NCBI RefSeq assembly: GCF_040869045.1
Contig: NC_090319.1
Coordinates: forward strand, 384,353,601-384,417,600
DNA from: Eurosta solidaginis
Taxonomy: Eukaryota; Arthropoda; Insecta; Diptera; Tephritidae
Direction of reading: 5' to 3'
Length of the DNA: 64,000 nt
Shown here: positions 31,800-42,241 of the stretch, piece after piece
How the letters are laid out: every line of letters begins with the position of its first letter
Position numbering within the stretch: position 1 is the stretch's first letter
Translations under genes and position numbers: made by a program
Notes under the pieces: model-generated
Told to the model about the DNA's origin: nothing
Databases searched by the model: none
Seen by the model: only the letters and a program-made list of their open reading frames with translations

Positions 31800-32499
31800 T
31801 CTATATATATAAAAGGAAAGGCTAAAATGTGTGTTAGTTGGTCGTCGGTGTTCGAAGAGATGCGTCAGTCGATTTTGTTCAAACGTGGACCAGGGTACCC
31901 CTAGAATGAGTTTATACAATATAGATATCAAATGAAAGCTGTTGATGAGTGCTTTAGTACAGAGTAATATATTATACCGCTGGGTGACTAGGGTCTCGAG
32001 ATATAGGCCAAAACGTGGACCCCGATACTCCTAGAATGTGTGGGTAATATGGATATCAAATGAAAGCTGTTGCTGAGAGCTCTAAAGTAATTTTCATTGT
32101 GATATTCGATTTAGTCGCATCAACCTGGCAAAACTGATAAATATACATGCAAAGCCGAAATAGACACATGAATTAATAATACCCACATACCTATTTACAT
32201 ACATCATATTCGATTTGCCTTAAATTTGGAATACAAATTTGCCTATATTAGTGTTTACGATCCTTTTTTCCGACCAGAGACGGACTGGGACTGAGACTCG
32301 GAGTGGGACTGGGGCTGGAACAAAAGAGATAGACTGAGAGAGAGATAAAATGAGACGAAGATGGAGATAGATGAAGCGAAAAAGACGGAGGGAGGAGTGA
32401 ATAAAAGGATTAGGAAAAAGTGTAGAGGGGGAGGGTAGAGTTCGACGGTAAAAGCTTTATAAAAAGTATGCAGTTGGGCAACGTCTGCCGGTCTGCTAG
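31800..32499 (+). mobile_element. Non-autonomous Helitron, copy 2 (700 bp)
   Basis: It starts TCTATATATATAAAAGGA after A (31799) and ends GTCTGCCGGTCTGCTAG before T (32500): TC...CTAG inserted between A and T. A GGCA/TGCC stem sits just before the end. The interior has about two units of the 128-bp minisatellite and then the purine-rich block 32270-32420. It is the same family as 5892-7650 but much shorter through fewer array units. Confidence 0.85.
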
Positions 32500-32999
32500 T
32501 GTTATAATATAATTTTGTTCAATTTGTATGCTTCTGTAATTTATCTGCAATCCACACTATATTTAGTCTGATTAATTGTTAAATTTGTAGACTAATAAAT
32601 AAATAATTTGTGTACATGATGCGTACAATCAGACAGAAAACGATCGCTTAAACCTAACTGGGTGGCGTTTTGTTGGCCGTACATTCTTCAATACCATCTG
32701 AAGTGTCGATTTACCATTTCAATTTATTGTCTGATTACAAGTTTACATACATCATCTATAAATGGTTTACCCTCAATGATTGTATTTGTATTTGGCAAAA
32801 ATTTGGTAAAAATTATTTTATAGTGCTGGTCGGTAAAAGACATAAAATAGGAACAATTTAAACTTTAAACTTAAAGCTAATGACTATGGCTAAGAAAAGG
32901 TTACAATAAATAATATATTTAATAAATAATAAATAAACGAATGATAGAGTACATTTGCTTAGAAGAAATCGGTATTTTAATTGTCTCGGTTATTATAGA
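32500..32999. other. Non-coding, partly LINE B 3' UTR
   Basis: 32880-32940 (minus strand) is AT-rich sequence after the LINE B C-terminus and may be its 3' UTR/tail. 32560-32610 resembles another LINE 3' end ('ttgtagactaataaataaat'). No gene. Confidence 0.35.
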
Positions 33000-33165
33000 A
33001 ACTTTTTAATTCTTTATTGAAGAGCAGAGCATTGCTTATAAGCCTAAGTCTAGAAGGGAGCGAGTTCCAAAGACGTATGGAAGTAATGAAAAACTGGCGA
33101 TCAGATATTAGCATACGATGTCTGAAGTGGGTAAGGAGAACAGATCTAGACGACTGGAGACCTCA
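33000..33165 (-). pseudogene. C-terminus of LINE B, separated from its body
   Basis: The minus strand reads VLLTHFRHRMLISDRQFFIT then SIRLWNSLPSRLRLISNALL and FNKELKSFYNN, a typical LINE C-terminus. The reverse transcriptase at 41040-38559 stops abruptly at LKTLTTLHKLI, just before such a block would follow. This piece is therefore most simply the missing end of LINE B, displaced by about 5.4 kb of later insertions. Confidence 0.7.
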
Positions 33166-33388
33166 CCCCAGCGGGTCAGGGGATCAGAATATACCCGCGG
33201 TAGGTATGCCTGTCGTAAGAGGCGACTAAAATATCAGATTCAAGGGGCTGTGTAGCGCAACCCTTCAGGTTGCCAGCGCAATATATAGCTTCTCCAAACC
33301 CAATCTGTATCCGGCAAAGGACCATCACATCGATAACACTCCCCAAAGCCTTCAGGGAGCAACCTTATCGCTACAATAACAACAACTG
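33166..33388 (+). mobile_element. SINE-like repeat, copy 2
   Basis: It reads 'ccccagcgggtcaggggatc', 'aatatacccgcggtaggtat', 'gcctgtcgtaagaggcgact' and ends 'atcgctacaataacaacaac'. The first 130 bp match the minus-strand copy at 24172-24355. The (CAA)-type 3' tail resembles that of LINE D, a possible partner. It lies between the two halves of LINE B, so it is younger than LINE B. Confidence 0.65.
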
Positions 33389-34164
33389 GAGAAAATTTTG
33401 CCTCCGATACAGATAGTCATGTTTATTTTTTATTTATTTATTTATTTATCAGTCTACAAATTAAACAATTATACAGACCAAATATACCGACACTTAATTC
33501 TCAGATGTAATACACGATATAAACAACATAAGCAGTCAAATTTTAAAGTAATATTTAAACAGTATTTGATTAAACGCCTGAAAATTTCAATTAAAAACTT
33601 AGAAGTAAGCAAAAGTTAAAATGTTGTAAATGTGTTAAAATGTACTCATGAAGGAGCTATTAAATAATAATTTATGAAATTGACAATAAAGCAAATTAAT
33701 AGTAGATAAAATATATACAGAATAAAATTTATACAGAGTAAATTTGATTGCATACATATAAAAATAATGATCACAACGCAATTTTGCAAACAAGTTTCAA
33801 GCATGTAGCTACAAAAATTGATTTAAAATGTCTAGATGGCCTAATAGGAACGTTAAACTTAATTTCACCAAGCAAAAATGGACTATTTATTGACCCTCTT
33901 ATTAATTTAACAATAAATAAGACACCAAGCATCTCCCTGCAGCTCTGCAATGTGGGCAGCTGTATTAGTTTTAACCGGCTGCATTAGGGGGGAAGATTTT
34001 TAGAAGGATCCCATGGTAAGTGTTTTAAAGCGAAAAGCTAAAATAGTTTCTGGACCGATTCCAGCTTGTCAGAATGAACCTAATAACGCGGATTTCAAAT
34101 TATTGAAGCATATTCCAAAGTAGGTCTGACCAATGATATAAAAAGAGTTTTTGTAACGTATGGG

Positions 34165-36430
34165 TCATAAAAATTCTTTAGACCAACGTTTAACGAAAGC
34201 CAAAGTACCTTTAGCGCTATTCACGCAAGATTCAATATGACGTTTAAAATCGAGTTTTATTGTAACGCCTAAATCAATAAAATTAGAGACTTGCTTGATT
34301 ACATAGTCGCCAATAACATAATCATGGGATTGGAAGGACTTCCTTGTAAAACACATGAACTTACATTTAGGTAGGTTTAGTGACATGGCGTTTACATTAC
34401 ACCAGTCACCAAGACTATTCAGATCAGCCTGAAGACATGCCCTATCCACGGGTGAGCGAATAGGCATTACAAGTTTGACATCATCAGCGTACATCAATGG
34501 CTTGCAGCTCTTCAAAACACTGGGAAGGTCGTTAATGAACTACAGGAACAAAACCCGACCAAGATGGCTGCCTCGAGGAACACCAGAAGTTACGTTTATG
34601 AACCGAGACCAACAATTATTAAATATAACTGTTTGTTTTCTTTCCTTCACATAAGAAGAAACCCAAGATAGAAGCAAAGGAGGAAATCCTAACCGATCAA
34701 GTTTGAATAAAAGTATAGAATGAGAAACTTTATCAAATGCCTTACTAAAATCAGTATAAATAACATCAACTTCACAATTATTCTTAAAATTGTTGGATAC
34801 AAAGGTTGTAAACTCGAGCAAGTTGGACACCGTTGATTTACCCTTGCAAAAGCCATGTTGTGAAAAGTCAATTAATGAAGATACTCTAAAAGCAATCTAT
34901 TTTGTGATAATCAATTCAAATAGCTTAGGAATAGTGTTGAGTTTGGCTATTCCTCTATAATTTATAACCCAAGTTCTGCTTCCATTTTTATGCAGTGGTA
35001 TAATGAATGATTCTTTCCACTTCTTGGGGAATACCCCTTGCTTCAGGGACGCATTAAACAAACAGGCTAGAGGTCGATATAAGTATCGAGCACAAGATTT
35101 CAGCACTACCGACGGAATTTGATCCGGACCACTAGAGTAAGAAATTTTTAGATTTTCCCGATGAGTTAAAACATCATCAGTACATATATATGGGACTGCC
35201 TGGGAATCCAGAGGAAACAATCTGAAAGTATAATTCGATGGCGTGTAATCATAGGTGTTTGAATAATTAGATTCGAAGAAATCCGCAAACATGTTAGCAA
35301 TTTCGAAGCTATCGTTGGAAATCTGATCATTTAGCGTCATTGTAGAAGGAAACCCTTTTATCTTTCTTTTTTGAATTAACGAAGCTGTAAAACGACTTAG
35401 GATTGACAAAAATTTGGCTTTTAATCCTACTGATATAGTTCTTGTAACAAATTCTGTTCAATGTGTTATTCAATTCAATTCGTGTTCAATTTCATTTTTT
35501 TAGTGCTCCAAGCCGATGATGATATAGCAGTGGTTTCGGACGTAGGTATGCATTTTTTAAAAATTCCGTATAATACATTATTAAAATGGGATATACTCTC
35601 ATCAATATCCCCATCGTACTCAGGCCAATTTATTCTCGATACTTCGAGTATTACTTTAGACCAATTGGCTTTTCTAAACAGAAATCGGTGAGGGGTCTTT
35701 CGCACTACGTTGGAGGAACGCTGAGATAAATTATGAGATTCCATAAACATCGCGAGAGCAGGATGATACACATCTTCAAGCGGGGCAAAGGGATCGCATC
35801 GATTTACAAAACAATTTGAATCGTTTGAGAAAATTAAATCCAAGCATTTACCGAATTTATTCTGAATGTTGTTAACTTGAAAAAGTCCAACATCTGCAAA
35901 CTCGTTTAGGAAATCATAGTGGATAGCGCGAGAAGAAGTAGGAACTAGCTTCCCATCGATACGATAAGACTCCATGACACACATGGCAGATTAAAATCGC
36001 AAAGTACAGTGACAGAATCACAGGCCCTGGCAGTACTGCACACAGATTTCACTATTGAGGAATGATTCAAATATAAGGAAATGTCAGATTGTGGGGGAAT
36101 GTAGTTGGCTATAAAATATTTTTAGGTTGAGGGAAGTTTTACTCTCACACAAAGAAGTTCAGTATCCTCAAAGTCAGGAAAATGTAGTTCCTCCGCGGAA
36201 AACCTAGTGTGAACGGCAATTAACACACCTCCACCAGCTCTGGCCAGTCGGTCTTTTATAAACACTTGAAACGAACTCGATAAAACTTCAGCATTAAAAA
36301 CTGTTGGTTTTAGCCAAGTCTCAGTAAAAACGAGTACATCATAAGAACTCTCATGACTCAGTAGAAAAATTTCCGTTATTTTGGTATTCAACCCCCTAAC
36401 GTTCTGATAAAATATACTAAGTGAGATATT
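34165..36430 (-). pseudogene. LINE A ORF2: endonuclease and reverse transcriptase, broken
   Basis: Pieces in order: SIFYQNVRGLNTKITEIF, LVFTETWL and GGGVLIAVHTRF (AP endonuclease start, 36430-36122); IQNKFGKCLDLIFSND (endonuclease end); KWKESFIIPLHKNGS (RT start); YTDFSKAFDKVSH; SGVPRGSHLG; MYADDVKLVMP (YADD, near 34510). Frames change at least four times. Further C-terminal LINE sequence can be read down to about 33800 with stops. Homologous to LINE C ORF2. Confidence 0.85.
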
Positions 36431-37019
36431 ATTTACGTTTGATATGACATATTTTAAGTTTGTACCACTTCTGGAGTGTTGCCTGGCAAGTTTTTTGATG
36501 CATTTAAAATGGCGCGGTCACGGTTCGACTTTCGAGTAAACAAATGCACCACAGAGTGCTTCGGCCAGAAAGTAGAATCGAGTACCTTATCAAAAAATAT
36601 GTCAGGAACTAAGATTCTGAAAGAAGAGATCTCTCTCCCAGACTTAAAATTAAACTTATAAACATTAATATTGCTGTTAAGTTCAACACCAAGCTTGGAG
36701 CATACATAGTTAGATATATCAGCTTCCGTCAGCGATGCGTGGAGCCGTGATACAAAAATGGACCTATGGGAGGGGGGGGGGGGGGGGGGCAGCAGTCACC
36801 TCCCTAGGATCACCAGTATCTAAAGCAACCGATTCAGAAACAGGGGCTGTGATTAGGGCTGCGAGTGCGGTTGTTGTTACAGCAGTCGAATCATTACCAG
36901 AATTGGGTTGAATAGCAGGAGCAGTAACAGCATCAGAATCATCAGTATTAACAGAATTAGTGCTGTTCCCAACAGCATTCGCTTTGTTTTTTGAAGCTGG
37001 AGTCTTGTTCTTACTAGAC

Positions 37020-37360
37020 CAAAGAGGATAAATATAATAAGAGCCGTCACTCGTTATTTTTGAGGCATTTACTCGATGTAAATGTGAGGGTAGTCGCTAC
37101 TTTTGTTTTATGAGGGACATTTTTGAATTGCTTTCCATTTATCCATGCGGTGTTGTCACTTTACAAACGTGTTTTTTGGAAAGAGAATTAAATAATTAAT
37201 TAAATACAGTCGGAAAAATAAACACAAATACCCCATGAAAATGTATAGAAGACATTTATAAACATCTCGCCCAAAAAAAAGTAGCGACTACCTCATATTT
37301 ACATCGAGTAAATGGCTAAAAAATAACGAATGACGGCTCTTATTATATTTATCCTCTTTG
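37020..37360 (+). mobile_element. MITE copy A, 341 bp, 7-bp TSD
   Basis: The ends CAAAGAGGATAAATATAATA and reverse complement form inverted repeats of about 65 bp (AGAGCCGTCA...ACTCGATGTAAAT). ACTAGAC flanks both sides (37013-37019 and 37361-37367). Nearly identical to copy B but in the opposite orientation. No ORF. Superfamily not determined; 7-bp duplications are uncommon. Confidence 0.9.
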
Positions 37361-37638
37361 ACTAGACATTGCAAAGTTAGCAGCAGTACTGGGGTTAACA
37401 GTTGTATTGGGAATATCATCAGTATTAACATGTGCTGTCAATGATTTAGCATAAGATATTTGTGTATTGAAATCATGCGAGGGGGTGGCTGAGTGTACGC
37501 AAAAAGGCTCACTATTGTTATCAGCAGAAATTGGACTTGCATAAACAGGTGATCGGGCGAGCAAATGGCAATGTATACATGGCTGCATTAGTGTAGGTGA
37601 AATCGATAGAGTATGAGGTTTGAGCGCTCAACTAATAT

Positions 37639-37981
37639 CAAAGAAGATAAATATAATAAGAGCCGTCATTCGTTATTTTTTAGCCATTTACTCGATGTAA
37701 ATATGAGGTAGTCGCTACTTTTTTTTGGGCGAGATGTTTATAAATGTCTTCTATACATTTTCATGGGGTATTTGTGTTTATTTTTCCGACTGTATTTAAT
37801 TAATTATTTAATTCTCTTTCCAAAAAACACGTTTGCATAAAGTGACAGCATCGCATGGATAAATGGAAAGCAATTCAAAAATGTCCCTCATAAAACAAAA
37901 GTAGCGACTACCTCACAGTTTACATCGAGTAAATGCCTCAAAAATAACGAGTGACGGCTCTTATTATATTTATCCTCTTTG
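37639..37981 (-). mobile_element. MITE copy B, 343 bp, opposite orientation
   Basis: Same element as copy A, reversed. Flanks are CTAATAT (37632-37638) and CTAATGT (37982-37988), a 7-bp duplication with one mismatch. The remaining spacer to copy A (37361-37638) is LINE A ORF1. High identity between the copies points to recent activity. Confidence 0.88.
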
Positions 37982-38558
37982 CTAATGTTACCACTATTCA
38001 ACGAGTTCGGATTACTGATAGAGCTGACAACATTTTTTATTTTATTTATGCCATCAGCCATCACCTCCACACACCTTTCATTGTTTTTGTTAGAGTTGTC
38101 TTCATTATCTTTAAAATGTTTTTTGATGACATTTTTTATATCAGCCATCTCCGCAAACAAATCCTTAAATTTAAGGTCCAAGGCAAGCATTGTGGACTCC
38201 AATGTAGCTTTATGGGATGCCAACACAGCGTCATAGGCGTTACAAAGCTTGCCGTAGGCATTTAGGCAATCCGCGCACATATAAATTAGGTGGCGGTTCT
38301 TCGTAAGCAAATTCACGTCGTACTCTGAAAAGTTGCCTTCACAACAAGAACGATGGTAGACAGTCTTGCAAAAGCCACCACAAGGCACAATAAGGGTATG
38401 CGAACGAGAAAAATGCTTGTCGCACTTGGCACAATACTTATCCATTACACCAGATATCGTAATAGGTAAAATAAATAAATAAAAACTGGACAAAAAGAAT
38501 AAAAAACAGAGAGCGAGATAAAACACGTCTGTTCGGCACGAACGCAAGTTAATCCCCT

Positions 38559-41040
38559 TCATATTAATTTATGTAGCGTAGTGAGCGTTTTAAGTTTAAT
38601 ACGGTTATCGAAAGAAATGTTTAGCAACCTGTAAGCGTGATGAGAAACGTGGTCAAGTCTTTTCAACCCATAGACGTACCTAGCAATGTTGTTAAGTTTC
38701 CTATTACATACATAATCACAATTAGAGTAAATCTCACAACCATAAAGGAGCGTAGGTATTAAGTACGCTTTTGCTATTAGTAGATGAATATGTAACGGAG
38801 TAAAATATTGTGTAAGCCAGAGTGTACGAAGCATCCCATACACTTTTCCCACTGTGCGGAAGATGTGATCTTTCCATGTCAAGGTTTTGTTAAAAACTAC
38901 ACCTAGATTTTTTGCCGTGTCGACGTATTCTATAATAGTGTTGTCTAAAATTAAATTTTCCAATCCACTTTTATCTAGTGACCTTCTATGAAAGACTATA
39001 CATTTCGACTCATTAGGGTTAAGACATAAGCCGTTCATAGAAGCCCACGTACCAATTTGACACAAATCGTAATTTAAGTTATTAATACACGAACTGGTAC
39101 GATCACTAGGACAGCACATATACAATTGTACGTCGTCAGCATAAATGTGAATATTACAATACTTGAGAACACCAGGCAAATCGTTTATATACAAAACAAA
39201 TAACAGGGGACCAAGGATTGAGCCTTGTGGGACGCCTCTTAAAACACTGACGAAGTCAGACTTTCTGCTACCAACACTTACTGCCTGAGTTCGGTCAGCC
39301 AAATACGATCTGATTAGGGCTGTTGCACACTTGGAGAAATTAAATAGGTTGTCCAGCTTCTTGCAGAGAACGGTGTGGTCGACCGAGTCAAACGCTTTTG
39401 AATGGTCGAGATGAGTTAGGAAAGCAGTAAAATTGTTGTCAACTTGTTCTTGAATATCCTCTATCACCGATAGGAGCGCCGTTTTACAGCTACGATTTGA
39501 CCTGAATCCAGACTGGGAATCTGTGAGTAAGTTATTATCCTGCACATAAGTATTTATCTGGCAGTGCAAAATTCGTTCGACGACCTTGGAAAGGAAAGGC
39601 AGAATAGCTATAGGTCTATACTCCTTGGTTTGCTTGGGGATTGGGATTACCTTAGCAACTTTCCAACATTTTGGAAATATACAGGACGTCAGCACAGAGT
39701 TAACCAAGTAGGTTAAGTGGGGAAGGATTTTAGGAAGAATTATTTTTAAAAATTTCGGACATATACCATCGAACCCCATAGCATTAGACTTTACTTAAAG
39801 AATGGCTTGAACGACATCACAATCATCGACACTAGCAAACTCAAGAGGACCAAAATCAACATTAGCGCGAATACAATAATTGTCAGCACATATATTGTCA
39901 GTTGAGATTGGCAGATTTACAAAATTTATATTTATCTCGTTAATGTCTACATCAGGGAGGACAGAAATATCACATTTGGATTTTCCGATACCAATTACTT
40001 TAATCGACTTCCAGGTTTCCTTCGAACTCAAAGCAGCACTATACTTGTTATTATAAAATTTCTGCTTAGCTGACCTAATGGCTTTGTTTGCAGCGATCCT
40101 AGCTGCTTTGAAGCAGTTGTGAGCCTCCAGGGTTTTGTATCTTTTCCAAGCAAGGTTACGCTGGTGAATTAAGTGTTTTAGATTGGCACTAAACCAAGGG
40201 GTATTATTGTGTGTAGCAGCTTTGAGTTTCACTGGCACATGGTTGTCGAAAAGCCTAATAATATGGTTCTGTAGGAATGATGCCTGATTATCGACCGATG
40301 TCAGCGTACGAATCAAGCTCCATTCGACCGACTCCACCGCTGCATTAAGGGAACTGTAATCTATGCTTCTAAAATCACGATACGTAAAGGAACATTGGAT
40401 GTGTGACGTTTGAAAGTTGTAACTAAGAAATATCAGATCGTGTTTTGAAAATCAAGATGCAGACAATTGATCATTCACAAAAAATAAATCCAGCAAAGAA
40501 GAATTTGAGTCAGTAAAGTGTGTAGGTGAAGTTAAATTGGTTGGAAAAAGTCCAAGAGTCTCCATACTTAGCTTTAGAGTTGAGTCGACGAGAAGGTTGG
40601 AGTTGAAATCCCCAGCGATGATTATAAGTAGAGGCTCGAGAAATTCAATAAAGCCAGAGAAGTTAACTCCACGATTAGGTCTGTATGCACAGCCGATAAG
40701 AAGCCTTTCATTATTTACAGAGAACACGTCTACGAACACATATTCGACAGAATCACTTGGACTAGCCCTGGAGCAAAGTTTACAGGATAAACTACTTTTA
40801 ACATATATAGCAACACCACCACCATGACCACGTCTATCAGCCCTGAAAAGTTGATATCCATTTAGTTGCACCAAATCATTTTTGTGACATGAAGAAAACC
40901 AGGTTTCGGAAATACATATAACATCTATATCAGAACCTTCAGATATGAATCTCAATTCATCCAGCTTTTTATATAGGCTTTGCGCATTGAGATGGATGAC
41001 TTTGAGCCCTTTAGTACGTTTGCTGAATACGCGCTACAGT
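38559..41040 (-). pseudogene. LINE B ORF2: endonuclease and reverse transcriptase, two stops
   Basis: One minus-strand frame runs from about 41040 to 38559 with only two stops, TGA at 40454 and TAA at 39797. The endonuclease has GLKVIHLNAQSLYKKLDELR, VICISETWFS, GGGVAIYVKS, IIAGDFNSNLLVDS and SSLLDLFFVND. RT has KCWKVAKVIPIPKQTKEYRP, LDHSKAFDSVDH, GVPQGSILGPLLFVLYINDL and IYADDVQLYM (YADD near 39150). It is cut at LHKLI by the LINE A insertion; the likely C-terminus is at 33165-33000. CR1/Jockey-group AP-type LINE. It decayed only mildly before being split. Confidence 0.88.
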
Positions 41041-41269
41041 GTATGTAAGCAGTCTTTTGAACTAGACAACCTATAGTCTAGGACCATCACTATCTATGGG
41101 ATATAAAGAATGCTCTGCGATTCGTAACAATGAAGACAACATAAATTAATGTTTACAAGTATGATAGGGCGAGATAAAGACGGAAACGAAGAGACGCAAG
41201 AACTTAAGTAATATACCATACATAGAAATTAATTTATTGATCTTAATTCGTTATTGATCTTAATTCGCT

Positions 41270-41486
41270 ATGTATTGCTTCAGGGCTGGCGTTGGTCTCT
41301 TGAATATTTAGGGTATAAAATGTACAATGAGTTACCTTCTGATTTGAAAGACTGTGAAAATATTAGTAAGTTCAAAGAAAAACTGTTTTTATATTGTACG
41401 TCACTAAATGTAACTTGAGTATTTATGGTAATCTCTTATTTTAACCTAAACTAGGTCTTAAAGACCGTAATAATAAATAAATAAAT
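41270..41486 (+). mobile_element. Short LINE 3' end inserted in LINE B
   Basis: The plus strand reads YKMYNELPSDLKDCENISKF then KEKLFLYC and a stop near 41417, the usual last block of a LINE protein. A 3' UTR ('cctaaactaggtcttaaaga') and an (AATAA)n tail at 41469-41486 follow. It is a 5'-truncated insertion between ORF1 and ORF2 of LINE B in the opposite orientation. Confidence 0.65.
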
Positions 41487-42241
41487 GATATGTACCAGAC
41501 CCTTCTTAGAAAAAACCGCTACTACCTTCCTTTTCTTCTTTAGACGGATCGCTGCCTTGAAGATCGCATAGTTTTGCCTGGACAGCGAAGCATTTACATA
41601 AATCGGAGCATTTGAATTTATGCCCACATGAACTAATTGCAGACCCTTGATGTTTGGATTGTTTTGGCGCCTAAAGGTGCCTATACTTTTTACCAATTTG
41701 TTTCTGTCTGTCGGCGACTGAAATTTGATTATTACGGCCGGATCTGTCACGCTGTTGTCTAGTTTCCGTAGCCGAAAAATGCTCATTATAGGAAATGGTT
41801 GCAATCTGAGAGTGGAACAGAGGCGATGAAAGACACTTGTTAAGATTTCTCCTTTCTTTAAGGGAATTCCGTGTACACGGACTTCACTTTCGGCAATATG
41901 GCTCTCTTGCTTGACGCATTGTTTTTGAGCGTTTTTACTTCCTCTTCGAGATAACCAACGCGCTCGAACACGCTCTCTAGCTGAGTAACTCTTGCATTAA
42001 GCTCACTGACCTCTTTCTTCAGCACCACAAATTTGTCTTCTAGTTTTTTGCATACGAATTCAATGAGCCTTTTTTCCGAGTCCAAAATTTGCTTAGCAAT
42101 CAGATCGTTGAACTTAGCAAATCGCTGATCCATGCTTTGCATTAAACTAGGAGAGAAGCCGCTGATCCGTTGCACCTTTTTGGCGCTATCAACCTCGTTA
42201 TTAAGGTCGTCACCACGACGCTTACCATTGACTGGATCCAT
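41487..42241 (-). pseudogene. LINE B ORF1: coiled coil plus FP25K-like domain
   Basis: ATG at 42241 starts MDPVNGKRRGDDLNNEVDSA. A long coiled coil follows (KRLIEFVCKKLEDKFVVLKK...RVTQLESVFERVGYLEEEV). After a frameshift near 41840 a second part, FRLRKLDNSVTDPAVIIKFQ, PTDRNKLVKSIGTFR, IYVNASLSRQNYAIFKAAIR and LKKKRKVVAVFSKKGLV, matches the FP25K-like domain common in insect LINE ORF1 proteins. The 3' end is cut by the small LINE insertion at 41486. Confidence 0.75.

Larger units (their letters stand above)
36454..38445 (-). pseudogene. LINE A ORF1: finger protein split by two MITEs
   Basis: ATG at 38445. The N-terminus MDKYCAKCDKHFSRSHTLIV, then CGGFCKTVYHRSCCEG and CADC, is a PHD-like zinc finger, followed by a coiled coil. 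MITE B (37639-37981) and MITE A (37020-37360) interrupt it. Between and after them the frame continues (SKNKTPASKNKANAV near 37010) through a poly-Pro block coded by G18 at 36772-36789. It then enters a C-terminal domain (SRLHASLTEADISNYVCSKL...FWPKHSVVHLFTRKS), homologous to the end of LINE C ORF1, and stops at 36454. Apart from the MITEs it is nearly open. Confidence 0.82.
33423..38560 (-). mobile_element. LINE A: degenerate two-ORF LINE with nested MITEs
   Basis: Minus-strand LINE: 5' end near 38560, ORF1 38445-36454, ORF2 36430 to about 33800, AT-rich 3' UTR and a (TAAA)n tail at 33423-33452. It is a relative of LINE C (same finger-type ORF1 and EN-RT ORF2; the 5' ends share 'gacgtgtttt'). 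It is inserted in LINE B and itself carries two MITEs. Many frameshifts show it is dead. Confidence 0.8.
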
